Positions 45,520 through 57,379 of a stretch of 64,000 nucleotides of DNA are shown one piece after another. Origin of the DNA: Macrosoma leucophasiata (Eukaryota; Arthropoda; Insecta; Lepidoptera; Hedylidae); NCBI GenBank assembly GCA_036365455.1, contig JAWQUS010000025.1, positions 22,418,001-22,482,000 of the forward strand, given 5' to 3'. The notes below the pieces were generated by a model. That model saw only the letters and a list, made by a program, of their open reading frames with translations. It searched no databases and was not told the DNA's origin. The position numbers and the translations under genes were made by a program. Within the stretch, counting starts at the first letter, position 1; the number at the start of each line of letters is the position of its first letter.

Positions 45520-46548
45520 AGGGCTGAACGGAACCCAATACATATGTAATTTCAATTGGAATCTTGGCTGCTCGATGTAATCGCTCTTTGTAAATCTTAT
45601 AACTGTAACTTACATCTTATTAGAAAAGTAAATGCTTTGATTGTACCTATTGATGTTAATGTAAATATTTCTTAAGTAGATAATCGAGTGATAACCAAAA
45701 ACAATTGTGATTTTTTTATTCTTGTACCTACTTGTACCGTCACCGTGTATGCCAAAACGTTTTGTAGTTATCCTGCCATAAAATAATATGTGAACAAAAA
45801 ATCATACTTACAATATAAATTCGAAAGTAAAGCCGTCTTGTATGAGATTCTTTCTTAGCCAAGTTGTTAAACCGGTTTTCGTTAGAGTATATGGAAATAC
45901 TTTGAAGTAATTTGAACCCTAATAGAAGAGGACATTGAATGCAAGTTTCAAGCCGCGGGCGGGCACAATATCTATAGTAGAAATATTCATACGAATATTA
46001 TAAGTATTAAAATAATTCTGCCTGTCTCTCTGTTAGTCTATTACGCTTTTCAGACCAAACTGCTGAGCCGATTGTGATGAAATTTACATTGAGTTATTTT
46101 AATATTTGTGGCAAATACCACACGAAGAAAGTCGTGAAAAAGAGATAATGTGAAATGAAAATGACATGAATTCCAGTGATCAAAGCATTGTTGTGGCGTG
46201 TGAACCATTATTATGTAATCTTAAAGTAGATAATGCAGTTAATACGAGTAGCCAATCGAGATTACTTATCGTGCCCGATGACATAACTAAGTACTTACTA
46301 TGGCATAATTATATTAAACAAATGACCACGCGGAATTTTGCCCTTCAGCGTTTTAAAATTTAAAACAACGATTAAAATTGAACAGCAGTCCACAAATTAT
46401 TTAAACCGATTGTAAAGAAATCAAAAATAAAATAAGTTTTCCTAGGGAAAAGACTTTGAGTGCTTAGCATGTGTGCACACTTTGTACCTACACTGTATTT
46501 ACTACGCATATATTTACTTGAATATATACTTAAGTTAGTAATATCTTT
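45520..46548. other. no gene seen; one repeat fragment
   Basis: At about 45955-46110, ccgcgggcgggcacaatat and ctgctgagccgattgtgatg look like part of a Helitron- or LINE-type lepidopteran repeat. The 65-codon frame at 46166-46363 is unidentified. Confidence 0.45.
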
Positions 46549-47455
46549 AAAGGAGATGTTGCAAAAATGTATGGACCTCCGGCCATGTATTGTACACAAA
46601 ATCATTAACAGGCAAAATCGATATTAAAAAGTTTTTTAGCTTTGTTTGCAGTTACGAAACATTATTTGCAGTTAGAATTGCAACTGAAAACCAACATGGC
46701 GAATATGGCGGGCGATGTCATTTTGACAAATTTTACTAATAATCGATACTAATCGATTTCCAAACTAAAGAAATTCATCGGAACTTCTTTAAATTGATCG
46801 ATTCGATACATCGTTTTTTTGATAATATGTGATGCACTAGTAAGATACAGATAGCATTAGTTTATCTACATAGGTACTATCCCAAGCGTCCGCTGTATCG
46901 CCGCCATGTTGAACATGGTTGAAAATGATAAAATCGTTTAAATAAAATGTGATTGTAACTCTAAAATATATTCTTGAATAAACTAATTGTATTTATTTCG
47001 GATTCTTCTTTAATTTACCCATTTTTGAGGTAGTGTACGAACCAGAGCCGAGCTCGCAACATCTCCTTTAGTTCGCAATGTGGCCTGCACTTTACTATTG
47101 AGTTGTTTTGATTTTTAACTTTTGTGTATCACTATGTTAAACATGGCGGCGATACAGCCGACACTTGGGATCAATCGATTTTGATAGTATTTAGAAAATA
47201 TTACTTTTTTCTCTAAGTACTTTAAAATCAAAATACTATTTAAAAAATGAAAATGTCAAAATGACATCGCCCGCCATTTTTGCCATGTTGGTTTTGAGTT
47301 GCAATTCTAACTACAAATAATGTTTTGTAACTGCAAACAAACCTAAATAAGTGAAAATATGCAGTAAAAAACGATTTTATATTGATTTTGCCTGTTTAAT
47401 GATATTGTGTACAATACATGGCCGGAGGTCCATACATTTTTGCAACATCTCCTTT
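46549..47455. mobile_element. 907-bp element with TIRs of about 200 bp
   Basis: The ends aaaggagatgttgcaaaaat and its complement are followed by a long inverted match including tggacctccggccatgtatt, ccaacatggc and cgggcgatgtcattttgaca. An inner pair (cccaagcgtccgctgtatcg and cgatacagccgacacttggg) is also inverted, so nearly the whole element folds. No transposase frame. It ends about 440 bp before the THAP-like exon. Confidence 0.85.
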
Positions 47456-47892
47456 GATTCTCTTTTTAACTTTAAATATTCTATGATTAACGTACCATGC
47501 AGACTATGAACGTAATTTGATAACTTGTATGATGAGCAACGACATATATTACATAACTGTTTTAAATTTGTATGAATGGAAGTAGACTGTAGAACTTTTT
47601 TACAAATTGTAATCCAATGTAATATTCCTATGATTAGATTAATCCGAACTGTAAAACTTAACGCAACTAACAGCGGGACCTCATATTCGATCTCAATCCA
47701 TTTTTGATGTCTTACGATCGATACTTCAATCCGTTGTCAAAAAAAAGAAATCTTCAGACATTGATATACAAAAAACCCAAGATGCACACTCAACGTCTCA
47801 AAACCGTCCGCTCGCAACTAGCGCTAAAATGAACATTTAGTGCTCATTTCAAATAGTATCACGTCAATCTTAGAGCAGTTCGTACGTCAAAA
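47456..47892. other. upstream region of the THAP-like exon
   Basis: No gene is visible. It would hold the promoter and 5' UTR if the exon at 47893 is a true first exon; no TATA box or other element can be named with confidence. Confidence 0.4.
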
Positions 47893-47969
47893 ATGCCGAA
47901 GTGTTCCGTTAAAAATTGTAAAAATAATACGTCTATACCGATGAAAACGGATGGGATATCGTACTTTCG
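47893..47969 (+). CDS. THAP-domain-like first coding exon, rest not found
   Basis: Reads MPKCSVKNCKNNTSIPMKTD then GISYFR and meets a splice donor CG|GTAAGA at 47970. THAP domains are C2CH zinc-binding DNA-binding modules that begin with Met-Pro, have Cys-x(4)-Cys near residues 4-9, and reach a 'GisfhrFP' segment at about residue 25. All of these are present, and an intron after that Arg is common in THAP genes. The second half (Cys-x2-His, the Trp and the AVPTIF-like end) must lie downstream; no convincing next exon was seen before WASP. It could be a THAP gene, a domesticated or dead transposase of the P/Kolobok type, or an isolated exon relic. Confidence 0.6.
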
Positions 47970-49275
47970 GTAAGAAAAAGACTTTATTGATTAACATTTG
48001 TCCTATAAATGAGTAAATATAGCTATTTTCAATTGATTTTGATTTAATTTTGTTTATAACTTCACTCATCGATCTAAGTATAATAGGGCAAACTTCAATA
48101 GTTGCACGGTCTACGGTCATAAAAACTTATTAGGCTCCTTTTGTTTTAGTCGTATAACGGCTCTGTTCTTGTCAATGGAGTCGATTTTCTAAAATCACAC
48201 ATATTTTTTACTACTAATTTAATAATTAACTTTTTAAGTATTTATTTAATAATTAACTTTTAAATTAATCTATTATATTATTATGTGTTACATACATTTT
48301 TAGTATTTAATAATTTTATAATTAACATAGACAAAGTAACCTAATTTGTTAGTAATATTATTAACAATTTACGGATTTTATATTATTAAATCAATCTATA
48401 AAATTATTTTTATTGCTTTTTATTTGGTTTTAATACATACCGAATATGTTTATACATACATAATTAATCTAAAAACATAATAATATTATTTCATATCGCA
48501 TAGCTATATGAATTGTAATATGGGCATAAAACATTTAAAAACTGTAAACGTAAATTTTACAAACTCGATAAAATATGCACCTGTAATAAGATACAAAAAT
48601 AAATCGAACAAAATATTTATATTATTATTTTATTTATTTGACTCTATTCAATTCCTTGTGCCACTCATGAATTTCGGTCGTCTTGGCCTCTTGGGTTTTT
48701 TGTATATCAATGTCTTCAGATGAATTTGCCGTCTGTTGTTATTGGGATGTTGACAGCGGATCGATAAAAAGATCGTTTGCAATCTAGATTGTTGAGATTT
48801 GTGATGGAAGATGTAATATTAGGGCCGACTGTAAGTTGACCAGTTGTACCTATTGTATATAGTTATTTTCGCTCTCAAATACTGTATATGAAGGGTCATC
48901 GTCTAATTTCCTCCAAATTAGGTATATGAACATATTAAATAAAAAATAAGGAAATGGTTAGAGACGTAGAGTAAATTTTTGTACGTTTATAACGTGTGGT
49001 TAGATGCAGCGAGAAATTTGTTGCAATATGTTTGTATACATATCTACGTTAAGGTAGTAATTCTGGTGTTGCTGTAAATTAATCGCAGGTAAAGGTTAAC
49101 ATTGTAAAACAGCAAATTAATGTTAAAATCAAATTTGAAATCTATTGTTTAGTTACATTTAGGTATTTGAGAAGTGTCCTCTTTCGTGCAAACGATATGT
49201 ACATAATAGGTTTTTGTTTTATGAAAAGAAGGAATCCCAATGCGTATTTATACGCAAATTCAGCGTACACTCTGA
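47970..49275. other. no further exon seen
   Basis: Very AT-rich. I looked for an acceptor followed by a Phe-Pro codon pair that would continue the THAP frame and saw none that is convincing. Confidence 0.4.
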
Positions 49276-49340
49276 TGGGGTAGATCTTGTCATTATGTCG
49301 AACCTTGCGTAGGTTCGACATAATGACTAGATCTACCCCA
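49276..49340. repeat. 30-bp hairpin with 5-nt loop
   Basis: Arms 49276-49305 and 49311-49340 (tggggtagatcttgtcatta... against its complement) with one mismatch. No related copy elsewhere in the window. Confidence 0.95.
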
Positions 49341-49652
49341 GTGTCCTTTTTTATGAGAATGCGCTGCGTTATGGAACTTTTATTTATGATAACGAAAAAG
49401 TATGAATTACTACAGTTGTAAAGGTATTTTAGAGATATACTGAATAAGCGCACAGACCCATGTAGGTACAAATTTCTTTGTCAATTAACAAATAAGGATT
49501 GATTTACAATGGTTGAAAATCACCTAAATATAGGTTACCATATTTGGAAATCTTTATATTTAGGTGAGTTATTATGAAAATTTAGATTAAAACTCCTGTT
49601 AACGAGCTAAAAAAAACGTCGTTTGATATTGTAAACTAATTCTAATGGCAGT

Positions 49653-49880
49653 AGGGTTGCCAGGCGTCCGGATAAAGCCGGACATAGTTAGGCCATTTGA
49701 TTGCGTATCCGGTCAAAATATACGGTGATCGGCTTTTGTTAGGCTTTTACATTTCTTAGCTATTTCGATCGCCGAGCACAGCCGAACGCTTCTATCGCGA
49801 GTGTCCGGCCTTTTTACCCAAATGACCGGTTAAAACTCGATGGTTTGTCCGGCTATTAGGTTTAGCGACCTGGCAACCCT
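49653..49880. mobile_element. MITE with 'agggttgccagg' ends
   Basis: agggttgccagg at the left and cctggcaaccct at the right are perfect inverted repeats, with ccgg-rich sequence inside (gtccggataaagccggacat). 228 bp, non-coding. Confidence 0.75.
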
Positions 49881-50805
49881 AAATGGAAGGATGGATTGCC
49901 TGGTGGACGACCGCCTAAATCTAATGTTTTTGTGATGCTTTCGTGACGTTGTCTTGTCAGTTTCGTACTGTATATTTGAATATATCTGAGAACGTATCTA
50001 CTGTGTAAAATTGTCGAAAGAAAATTTGAGTTATGAAATAAAATATAGAAAAATATTGTTATTGAAAGATTATAAGTAATAAACGCATCTTTTCTTCTAG
50101 ATCTCTGACTTAAGGTTTTTCTTTTGTGATCATAATAGACTAGTTGGTTATTTACAGGCTGTGTAAAATATGAATAAATATTTATTAAAATATTGTATTT
50201 TTCATTTATAAATATGGTTTTCTTGCGAGTATTCCTCCCAAGTTTTTCTGGTTATTAGATCTGTCATTATGAGTACCCCTCGACGACCAACGCAGCTAGT
50301 TCTATCGTCGATGTGAGTATCCAACATGCACACATACACCTTATTTTAATAGGCACTTATAATTCAGCTTTTGAAAACTACTTCCGATACCTAGTTACAG
50401 TACTATGTATCGGCTGACTAATAGATTATATGCTTCATTGTCGACTACAGTCGCTCGGTCCCGTCGTCCGTCTATAATCTTAAAATCTTTAAATAAATAG
50501 GTAGGTACGTATGTCACTTTTAACCGCTTGCCAAGGAAAAATTGCTTGACGTATAAGAACAAAAAAAACGCCACACACCGCTGGACGACTAACTGCCGGG
50601 TCGTAATCGAGCAACTGATTTCGTAATATCTGTTTTATGTCATGAAGTGGTTTGAGTAAATTGACGATATCAGGCATTGAGCACCTGTGTGCGTAGCACG
50701 TAGAAAATACCAACCGTCGAGGAGGTTCGGTGGAGCAGGGAAATCAGGCGGGACGTCGAAGTGTCCATTCTATACGTAGTATTATTACATATTCTCTGCC
50801 TACAG

Positions 50806-50872
50806 GCTGGAGTCATCACATAACATCAATGTGAACTGCATGCTTATTTGCCACCTTCATTACATAAAGTGT
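50806..50872 (+). mobile_element. SINE-like element, family A, 3' fragment
   Basis: ggctggagtcatcacataac, aatgtgaactgcatgcttat and tttgccacc...attacataaa: only the last 65 bp of the family. Confidence 0.7.
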
Positions 50873-51045
50873 GTTCAATAATTGAAAAAACTCTTTTTAA
50901 CCATCGATTGGAAATTATTTGAATTAAAATCTGGTAAGCTTAGTACATTTTGATTTAGCAAAATAGCATTTGCCAACAAGGGCGGATTTGATTAAACATC
51001 GATGTATCGTTTTTCTTTACCGATATTTTTTAACATCCGCGCATT

Positions 51046-51263
51046 GCCACTAAATGGTAGTATTCAGCACTATCGTGTTCCGGTTAGGTGGTTATGTACG
51101 ACCCTGTAATTTCCGGCTCAGAGGCATAACACCTTAGGCCTCGGGAGTGGCAATGCATCTTCATTTTGACCTCTGGTCATTGTGTAAGTGTTTATAGGCT
51201 GCAGTGATCACTTAACATCAACGTGAACTGAATGCTTGTTTGCCGCTTTTATAACATAAAAAA
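51046..51263 (+). mobile_element. SINE-like element, family A, lacking the head
   Basis: Runs from about 'ttgccactaaatggtagt' through accctgtaatttccggctc and cattttgacctctggtcatt to ttgtttgccgcttttataa and AAAAAA. It is inserted in sequence rich in acatcgatgt motifs (50995, 51263, 51303). Confidence 0.75.
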
Positions 51264-51948
51264 ACATCGATGTTAGTCATACAAGAATCGATGTATTCAA
51301 ACATCGATGTTTTTAGGAACGATGTTGCACCCTACCCATGTCATCAGCTGTCACACTTATCATGTAATGTAGCCAATATAAAAATTTATATTTTCCTATT
51401 GTCCCGGATGTAATTTTTCTTTGCAATTTGATTTGAAAGTAGGACCTTACCTAAACCTTTAAGCGTAATTTGCTTTAGCTATTTTTGTGTTTAGCATTGA
51501 CTTCAATGAATCATATTTTTAACATGGTTAACTTAATCAAAATGACAGTACCTAATTATTAGGCATAGGTCAGGTACATAATTTCTTGCATATAGTTTCA
51601 CAAGATTTTTTTTATGTGATAAATTAAGATAGAAGTGAATTATGATTTAATTTTGACAACTACTTTTTTGCAACATGTAACACCAGTCCGATGATTGCAT
51701 AGTTGATTGATGTATCGCATACGGGATGTAGAGAAAGTAAATTGTGATTTTAAGAAATAATTCGCGTAGAATTGTGTAATGAACGTTTCGGTGTCGTGAG
51801 AAATGCTCTTATTGTCATCTAAAGATAACCGTGAATGCCGAAATTCGTGCTATTTATCGTTAAAATGTTTTGAAATCGTGATGATTGAAACGAGCATTTG
51901 GGGTCGTTTGAAGTGATTTTATGATAGTTTCGGAGGTTGATAGGCAGG

Positions 51949-52035
51949 ATGCCGAGGGGCGAAAACAGGCGGAGCAACCTGTTGACCCGGGACGAGAATG
52001 ATCTCGTGTTCAGCCTCATTGGACCGAAGTGCCAG
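51949..52035 (+). CDS. WASp: Wiskott-Aldrich syndrome protein homologue, exon 1
   Basis: WASP proteins are actin regulators: an N-terminal WH1 domain, a GTPase-binding region, a proline-rich stretch and a C-terminal VCA that activates Arp2/3. This exon starts MPRGENRRSNLLTRDENDLV and continues FSLIGPKCQ, then meets the donor CAG|GTAAGT at 52036 in phase 0. The 'SNLL...DEN..VFSLIG.KCQ' block is the conserved entry into the WH1 domain of animal WASPs. The ATG at 51949 has no in-frame ATG just upstream. The coding exon is GC-richer than its flanks. It continues in phase into the exon at 57729. Confidence 0.92.
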
Positions 52036-52537
52036 GTAAGTTCAATTTTCACCTGCAACCTTCCTCGTGATTCAGAACCTATAGATTACATATCAGGGAC
52101 TCTATCTACTGATATCGGTCAGCGATAAAATTTGTTTCGGTTATCCATAGGATTCCGATATCAGCCACAATCATTCATCAATATCGTTATAATTATTTGT
52201 TTTACACATGTAAAATAATAATTTACCAATGTGTACTTATTTATTGGACACTTGTGAATTATTTCCTTTCAAAAAAATGTATTGTATCTACTCATAGAGA
52301 GATCAATAAACTATTTATCTAACATGAATTTTGCTACTTTATTAATATTAAATTGTTATAAGCTTTCATGATATGTATTCATTTTTGTTGCATTATGACC
52401 TAAATGTCGAGAGTCGAGGTAATTACTTTGATTAAAATAGTATGTGATTTTAATGATATTATTTTTTATGTTGATAATGTAACCTATGTTTATTAACCTA
52501 TTCTGAATCATATACTCCATGTAATTTATTTATTTTT
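52036..52537 (+). other. WASP intron 1, left part
   Basis: AT-rich intron sequence without a recognisable element; the intron runs to 57728 (5.7 kb). Confidence 0.6.
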
Positions 52538-52619
52538 ATGACGACCCGGTTGGTCCAGCGGTGTGAGATAACTATTTGATGGGAAGGGTTGTGGGTTCGA
52601 TCCCTCACTGGGACAAATA

Positions 52620-53872
52620 ATAGGTTGGGGAAAAAGTCTTTTCGCATTATAGTATGTATGAAGTTGTAATAAAATCTCTTTGGCTGTAGTATTTGTATCT
52701 GGCTGGTTTTGGTATCGTTGAAAGTTAATATTTTAAAGAACATAATTCCAAATTCAAATTAGGCAAATGTGTGATTTTCATTTGTTTTTCGTACTGTCAA
52801 GATGAGTGAATCTAATGAAGAAATTCGATACATTTTAAAATCTTACTACAAAGAATTTGCGATATTTATGGACCTAGTGCAGTGTCTGTGAGAGTAGCAC
52901 AATTTGGATTAAGCGTTTTCAATCCGGAAATTTTGATGTCAAAGATGCACCTAGCTCTGGTTGCCCTATTACGGATAAAATGGATGCCATTTTTGAAAAA
53001 GTGGAGCAAGTTCGACATATCAGTAGTTACGACGTAGCTGAAGAACTGAGAATTGATCACAAAACAGTTTTGGCGCATTTGAAAAAAGCTGGGTACAAAA
53101 AAAAGCTCGATATTTGGGTACCTCACGAGCTCACTGAAAGAAACCTAATGAACCGTGTACTCATTTGTGATTCTTTATTACGACGTAATGAAACCGAATC
53201 ATTTTTGAAGAAGCTGATAACTGGTGATGAAAAGTGGATCACGTACAACAAGAACCTGCGAAAAAGGTTGTGGTCAAAGGCCGGTCAGGCTTCACAGACT
53301 GTGGCAAAACCCGGGTTAACTCGGAATAAGGTGATGTTGTGTGTGTGGTGGGATTGGAAGGGCATTATTCATTATGAGCTATTACCTCCAGGCAGGACTA
53401 TCGATTCTGAACTCTACTGCGAACAACTGATGAGATGAAAGCAAGAAGTTGAGAGAAAGCGGCCGGAATTGATCCACAGAAGGGGTGTGGTGTTTCATCA
53501 TGATAATGCTAGACCTCACACATCTATAGCCACTCAGCATAAATTAAGAGAGTTTGGCTGGGAGGTGTTAATGCATCCGCCGTATAGTCCTGACCTTGCA
53601 CCTTCAGATTTCCACCTGTTTCGGTCTCTTCAGAATTCTTTATGCAATGTTAGGTTACCATCACAAGAGGACTGCCAAATCCACTTGTCGCGGTATTTTG
53701 ATGAGAAGTCCCAAAATTTTTATAGCAATGGGATCGTGTCCCTACCTACAAGATGGCAATAGGTTATCGAACAAAGTAGTACATACATACTTTAGTTAAA
53801 TTTTAATAAACTGTATTAAAAAATGTTTTGAATTATCTTCAAAAATGCAAAGAAACTTTTTCCCCAACCTAA
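52620..53872 (+). mobile_element. mariner transposon
   Basis: 1253 bp; ends ataggttggggaaaaagt and, on the complement of the right side, ttaggttggggaaaaagt, inverted over about 26 bp with few mismatches. A TA dinucleotide flanks both ends (52618-52619 and 53873-53874), as Tc1/mariner insertions require. It lies inside a SINE in WASP intron 1. Confidence 0.95.
52802..53762 (+). pseudogene. mariner transposase, broken
   Basis: A DD34D-type cut-and-paste transposase. It starts MSESNEEIRYILKSYYK; a deletion or frameshift then loses part of the first helix-turn-helix (about 52850-52905). The frame resumes with IWIKRFQSGNFDVKDAPSSG and YDVAEELRIDHKTVLAHL (second helix-turn-helix). Catalytic aspartates are all visible: ITGDEKWITY, FHHDNARPHTS and YSPDLAPSDFHLF. 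A TGA at 53436-53438 splits the catalytic domain (EQLMR then KQEVERK) and a TAG replaces a Lys codon after LPTRWQ. The protein is inactive as encoded. Subfamily probably mellifera-like, not certain. Confidence 0.93.
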
Positions 53873-53995
53873 TATTTGTATGGCCTACAGATATTTGTTT
53901 CGGGTCTGGGTGTTTGTGTATGTATTGTTTGAATATAAGGGCACCCACGACAGGTTTATACCTACTGTGAGGCTGTGTATGTAAGCATACTTTTT

Positions 53996-54865
53996 TTTTT
54001 TCGATCTGCAGCTTTAGACAATTTTTTTTCATGGTTTCCCCATATGAGATGTTTTATGGTCTCCAAATATACATCTGGTTATATAATTGGCTAAACAATG
54101 CCTCCTCGCAAGACAATACTTAATTGAATATTCACTTGTAGATCCATGCAATGGTCATGTGTATAGGTTAAAGTGATATTTTCTCATTCCAAAAATTGGG
54201 ATGTTGGCAAATTTTTTTTTATTGGATTTCCAAAAAGTATTTTGGATAAATAAGTACTGTTTGTCTTTGAAACATATAGGCAATACGTAAAAGTTATTGA
54301 GATACAACATTTCAAAATGATGTGTGAAATGACTCAAAGCAACCCATATAAAATTGATTCTATAAATCAAATTATTTTAATTTTGAAGTTTATTTCGCTA
54401 TTTTTGCTAATTTTACTTTCTTTTCAACTTTTCTACTTATACTCCTACTATAATATTTAAATTTTCATAATTTTCTACTTTTACATTCCATTTACATTAA
54501 ACTGTCATATGGTATGATAAAAAGTTATGATTTTGTGAGTAGGAAATATTCGTATTTCCAATTATTGCAGAACATAAATTATAGATTAACTAGGTAATTT
54601 ATTTCCTGTTGTATCATTAAGAAAAATATTACACAAATGTGTTCATTTTGTTCAATTACCTTAATTGTTAACTTGCAAAAGTATTCAAGACAAGAAGAAA
54701 CAAAAACTATAATTTGGGAGATCATTGTTCTCATACCAACTTGCTATCACAACTTTGCACCTCATTAATGTACAGGCAGAATATTCTTATAAGAATGACT
54801 GGTGTGAATAAGATTATAGTACCAGACAGAGTATTTTGTAAAAGAAATCTATTTATCTTCTTTCT
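53996..54865. other. WASP intron 1, no feature seen
   Basis: Very AT-rich, no gene or repeat recognised. Confidence 0.5.
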
Positions 54866-55047
54866 TAATATATATAAATCTCGTGTCACAATGTTTGTCC
54901 TCAATGGACTCCTAAACCACTTAACCGATTATAATAAAATTCGCACACCATGTGCAGTTCGATCCAACTTGAGAGATAGGATAGCTTACATCACGCTATG
55001 ACTAATAGGAGCAGAGCAGCGCGGGCGAAGCCGGGGCGGGCCGCTAG
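54866..55047 (+). mobile_element. Helitron-like element
   Basis: Runs from tatataaatctcgtgtcaca through ctaaaccacttaaccgatta and cagttcgatccaacttgaga to gcgaagccggggcgggccgc followed by tagt. The GC-rich tail and CTAGT end match the other Lep1-like copies. Confidence 0.6.
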
Positions 55048-55658
55048 TACCTATATAAAAATCTATTGCTGTTCATTAGTCTCGCTAAAACTCGAGAACA
55101 GCTGCACCGATTGGGTTAATTTTGTGTTTGAATTAATTTTTTGAAGTCCAGGGAAGGTTAAAAAGGTAAGAAAATATGAAGAAATTGAAGGGAAATAGTA
55201 AAAACCACAATTTATTTTTCCATACAAATAGTCCGTATCTATCAAACCTTTGACACATTATTTAATTGTTAGGCATTCTGGGACTTCCATTATGAAGTTT
55301 TCCAGGATAGCTAGTTTATGAATAATTATTGTAAATAGCATTCTCAAAAACAGCAACAATTTACATTGAGAAGTAAACCGTGAATTGTCTTTACCAATTA
55401 TGATATTTTTTTAATTTCAAAAACACATTACAATTATATATATTATATTTTACTGCAGTGCAGCCACAGTCTAATTCCCATCAAAATAAGGTTTTTCTTA
55501 ACTCATGTGTACTTACCATACCAACCACTGAAGATAACCGATAAATTAATTATTTATTGAAATATGGATTTTAAATATTTAAAATTGTTCATTTTTAAGT
55601 AATGAATGACAAATTCCAATATTTTCCATTTCTGAGGGTGCACTGTGAAACATGGGCA
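55048..55658. other. WASP intron 1, no feature seen
   Basis: AT-rich; begins with a fragment (ctcgagaacagctgcaccga) common in lepidopteran repeats. Confidence 0.45.
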
Positions 55659-55735
55659 AAATTCGGGAATCGAACCCAGGATCCAGGACGTAGCGGTAGT
55701 GACCTGCTACCACTAGACTACTGAGGCAGTAAATA
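55659..55735 (-). mobile_element. tRNA-like SINE head or tRNA relic
   Basis: On the minus strand: ctcagtagtctagtggtagc (box A-like) and, about 45 bp on, cctgggttcgattcccg (good box B). The arms and anticodon loop do not give a confident cloverleaf, so a SINE or tRNA pseudogene is likelier than a working tRNA. Confidence 0.5.
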
Positions 55736-56124
55736 ACATTGTCGTATAATTCATTTTTCTATGTAAGATTTATAAAAACTTTGAAAAACCTTAACCTTAC
55801 TATACTTTTCGTGAGTCTACCTTATTCTATCGTGAGTCTATCTCATTCACGTTTACCGGTATTTAATCGAAAGAATAGGTTAGTGGAAATAAATCGCCCA
55901 AAATAACAACCCGAATTTCTATTTCGTCTCGTCTGCTTTACTTTAGCTCGGACGTATTGCGAATTAATTGCGATTTTTGCACGAGTGGAACTAATTTGAA
56001 TTCGAAATGTGGTTCACGTGGCATGAGGAATTAATTTGCTTTCATAAAAACAGCTAGGTTCCATGCTACGAGACGGTTGACTATTTTTCACAAATTGTAT
56101 ATATGTACTTAGTCTGAATATCAT

Positions 56125-56500
56125 CATCATCATTTCAGCCAAAAGACGTCCACTGCTGGCCAAAGGCCTCCCCCAAAGATTGCCACAACGAACAGTCCTG
56201 GGCCGCCCTCGTGTTCTGGGATTGCCCGCGAGCTTCAGGTCGTCGGTCCACCTCGTGGGGAACCTAGGCAGGCCTTCATCTTCCGGTACGCGGTTGCCAC
56301 TCGAGAACTCTTATGCCACAACGGCCGTCAGTTTTTCGAGCTATATGCCCTGCTCACTGCCACTTGAGTCTATTCGATTAGCTATGTCGGTCACTTTAGT
56401 TCTCATGCGGATCTCATTTCGGATTCGATCTTGCAGAGAAACTCCGAACTCTTCATTGCTCTCTGCGTGACGTTGAGCCTTCTTATGAGGCCCATATTGA
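56125..56500 (-). pseudogene. RTE-type LINE C-terminus and 3' UTR relic
   Basis: The plus strand begins atcatcatcatcatttcagc and gtccactgctggccaaagg, the complement of the usual RTE tail. On the minus strand the frame at 56341-56500 reads EEFGVSLQDRIRNEIRMRTK and VTDIANRI, the conserved segment near the end of RTE reverse transcriptases. No catalytic core remains. Confidence 0.65.
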
Positions 56501-57154
56501 GTGACCTCGTTAGCCTGAATATAACAACGAATAGATTTTTGAAAATATTTGTAACGTATCTTCAAGCCTGTAATCTGAAGGGTTCATGCATAACATATAC
56601 CTACATGCAAACATCCACGATTCCCGGGATATTACACTGGAAAACTTACCGAAAATGGTAGAATACAAATGATTTTACACCGTTATCTTTGATAGCTCCC
56701 GACCCGGGGTGCGACCGCCTATCGACATTGCTATTGTCGTTGACATGCTGTCAAATTTTCATGTCTACAATAATCGAAATAATCTATCATTATCGCCTGT
56801 TTCTCACCTACGAAAGCAAGAAAAACGATCAGTTTATCACTACTGCTATTAAAGGAGCTACAAATCGACATGAAAATTTGTACCACATTTTGTAGTGTCC
56901 TTTTACCACTAGGCTTTAATAAATGGCGTAATACACGACTTTCAAATAAAACGGTGGCTACTTGGCTACCAGTATTCGTTTATTCTGTACCAAAGCAATT
57001 TACGTACGATAAGGGTCTTATCGCCGAAAACGAAAGTATTCAACAAAATCGCTAGTGTAATAGGGTTCTAAGGTCGTGATACTCGTGATTCCGATTAGGT
57101 ATAATGCCGAAGTAAGTACTCAAAAAATTGAATAGGAAGAAAATAATTGTATGT

Positions 57155-57258
57155 ATGTATATGTATCTTCACGCCAGGTCCCTAACGGGGTAGGCAGAGA
57201 GTGTAGAGCGCCAGATATCCCGGTCCTGAAATACCTCTCGTGCCTCGTCTACTAAAAA
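57155..57258 (+). repeat. interspersed repeat 'cttcacgccaggtcc'
   Basis: tgtatcttcacgccaggtcc, ctaacggggtaggcagagag, gatatcccggtcctga: almost identical over 100 bp to 63627-63725, same orientation. Inverted fragments lie at 11455-11512 and 21900-22000. Confidence 0.75.
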
Positions 57259-57379
57259 AAATTGTGCTTTCTGATAACATTATATACCGTATGCTAGGAC
57301 AGGCAGCTGAACAAACAGTCGATCGCAATCTACCGACCAATTCGGCTTTATTTTAATATATCATAAGTACATACTTTTT

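Larger units (their letters stand above)
52538..53995 (+). mobile_element. tRNA-derived SINE, family B, split by mariner
   Basis: The head at 52538-52619 has ggtccagcggtgtga and box B gggttcgatccctc. After the mariner insertion the body resumes at 53875 with tttgtatggcctacagata and runs to a T-rich end near 53990-54001. Rejoined, the order equals that of the copy at 2159-2381. Confidence 0.85.

Noticed and set aside
50221..50290. Possible second THAP exon (acceptor-like gcgag followed by Ile-Pro codons)
   Set aside because: Poor polypyrimidine tract, early stop, and no Cys-x2-His or Trp of the THAP fold.
55659..55735. Functional tRNA gene on the minus strand
   Set aside because: Boxes A and B look good, but I could not form a proper acceptor stem and anticodon loop; would need tRNAscan-SE.
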